From Alkalihalobacterium sp048323755 (GTDB taxonomy: Bacteria > Bacillota > Bacilli > Bacillales > Bacillaceae_F), in NCBI RefSeq assembly GCF_048323755.1, contig NZ_JBLWFS010000016.1:1-64000 (forward strand): DNA of 64,000 bases, read 5' to 3'. The notes under the pieces were generated by a model. That model ran no database searches and was not told where the DNA came from. It saw nothing but the letters and a program-made list of their open reading frames with translations. Shown piece by piece: positions 63,904-64,000 of the stretch (within the stretch, counting starts at the first letter, position 1; every line of letters begins with the position of its first letter). The translations under genes and the position numbers were made by a program.

Positions 63904-64000
63904 CCCGCCCTCTCAACGAGATAAGGAATAAAAACGCAAGCCTTTTTGGTATCAAAACATAAACAATAATACCGAAAAGTGGAGACCTCAGCTTCTTAAG

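Overview
The window comes from a low-GC, spore-forming Bacillaceae chromosome, probably from an alkaliphilic or salt-adapted lineage. The evidence is the yneT-parE-parC block, a ydaO-type (c-di-AMP) leader in front of ktrAB, a sporulation-type cell wall amidase with a SPOR domain, a CotD-like coat protein candidate, two DUF2382 stress-type proteins, strong AGGAGG-type ribosome binding sites, and NhaC, Ktr and K+ channel genes. No species is claimed. There are no rRNA or tRNA genes and no CRISPR array.

Region 1 (1-900) holds the end of what looks like a Tn7-like transposon whose body lies to the left of the window. It has repeated GGACAATAAA boxes and the first 12 codons of an outward gene. 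The end abuts the 3' end of a small gene. Region 2 (900-13600) starts with cardiolipin synthase and then becomes a copper-flavoured block: a SHOCT membrane protein, a small sirohaem reductase-like protein, CopA, a two-component system, a tandem AbrB-fold protein, a His-tailed membrane protein, an MFS transporter, and a DUF2243-CtaG pair. The reductase-like gene and copA share the same 17-bp ATACC-N7-GGTAT dyad, which fits CsoR-type control.

Region 3 (14000-26700) is about ion homeostasis and envelope: NhaC, two DUF2382 proteins, an S66 peptidase, a lipoprotein, riboswitch-controlled KtrA-KtrB, a K+ channel with an RCK domain, a broken SLC13 permease and an Rrf2 regulator. Region 4 (26700-31300) is worn. 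It has a cobalamin riboswitch whose next gene is a GNAT acetyltransferase, several gene remnants, a truncated methyltransferase and small proteins.

Region 5 (31300-46500) holds a MarR-AzoR-flavoprotein redox cluster, a Met/His-rich repeat protein, a di-haem RoxA-like cytochrome, an OFA-family MFS transporter with a long attenuator-like leader, PepV, a thioesterase, a HAD phosphatase, a VbhA-like antitoxin domain, an amidase and a nucleoside hydrolase. Region 6 (46500-54400) contains an alcohol/aldehyde dehydrogenase pair next to a GAF-LuxR regulator, an exported or membrane-anchored esterase, and a short LAGLIDADG protein with a LexA-like box in its promoter. Region 7 (54400-64000) is core topoisomerase IV (parE-parC), yneT, a DUF2254 protein, a small-protein paralogue pair around a membrane protein, and a secreted beta-propeller.

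Two dispersed repeat families cross the window. One is a double-hairpin element of about 80 bp in three copies (30572, 42780, 54280). The other is a set of long perfect palindromes whose arms differ but keep pairing (18791, 21189, perhaps 32658). These, the transposon end and the orphan cobalamin riboswitch are the items most worth following up.
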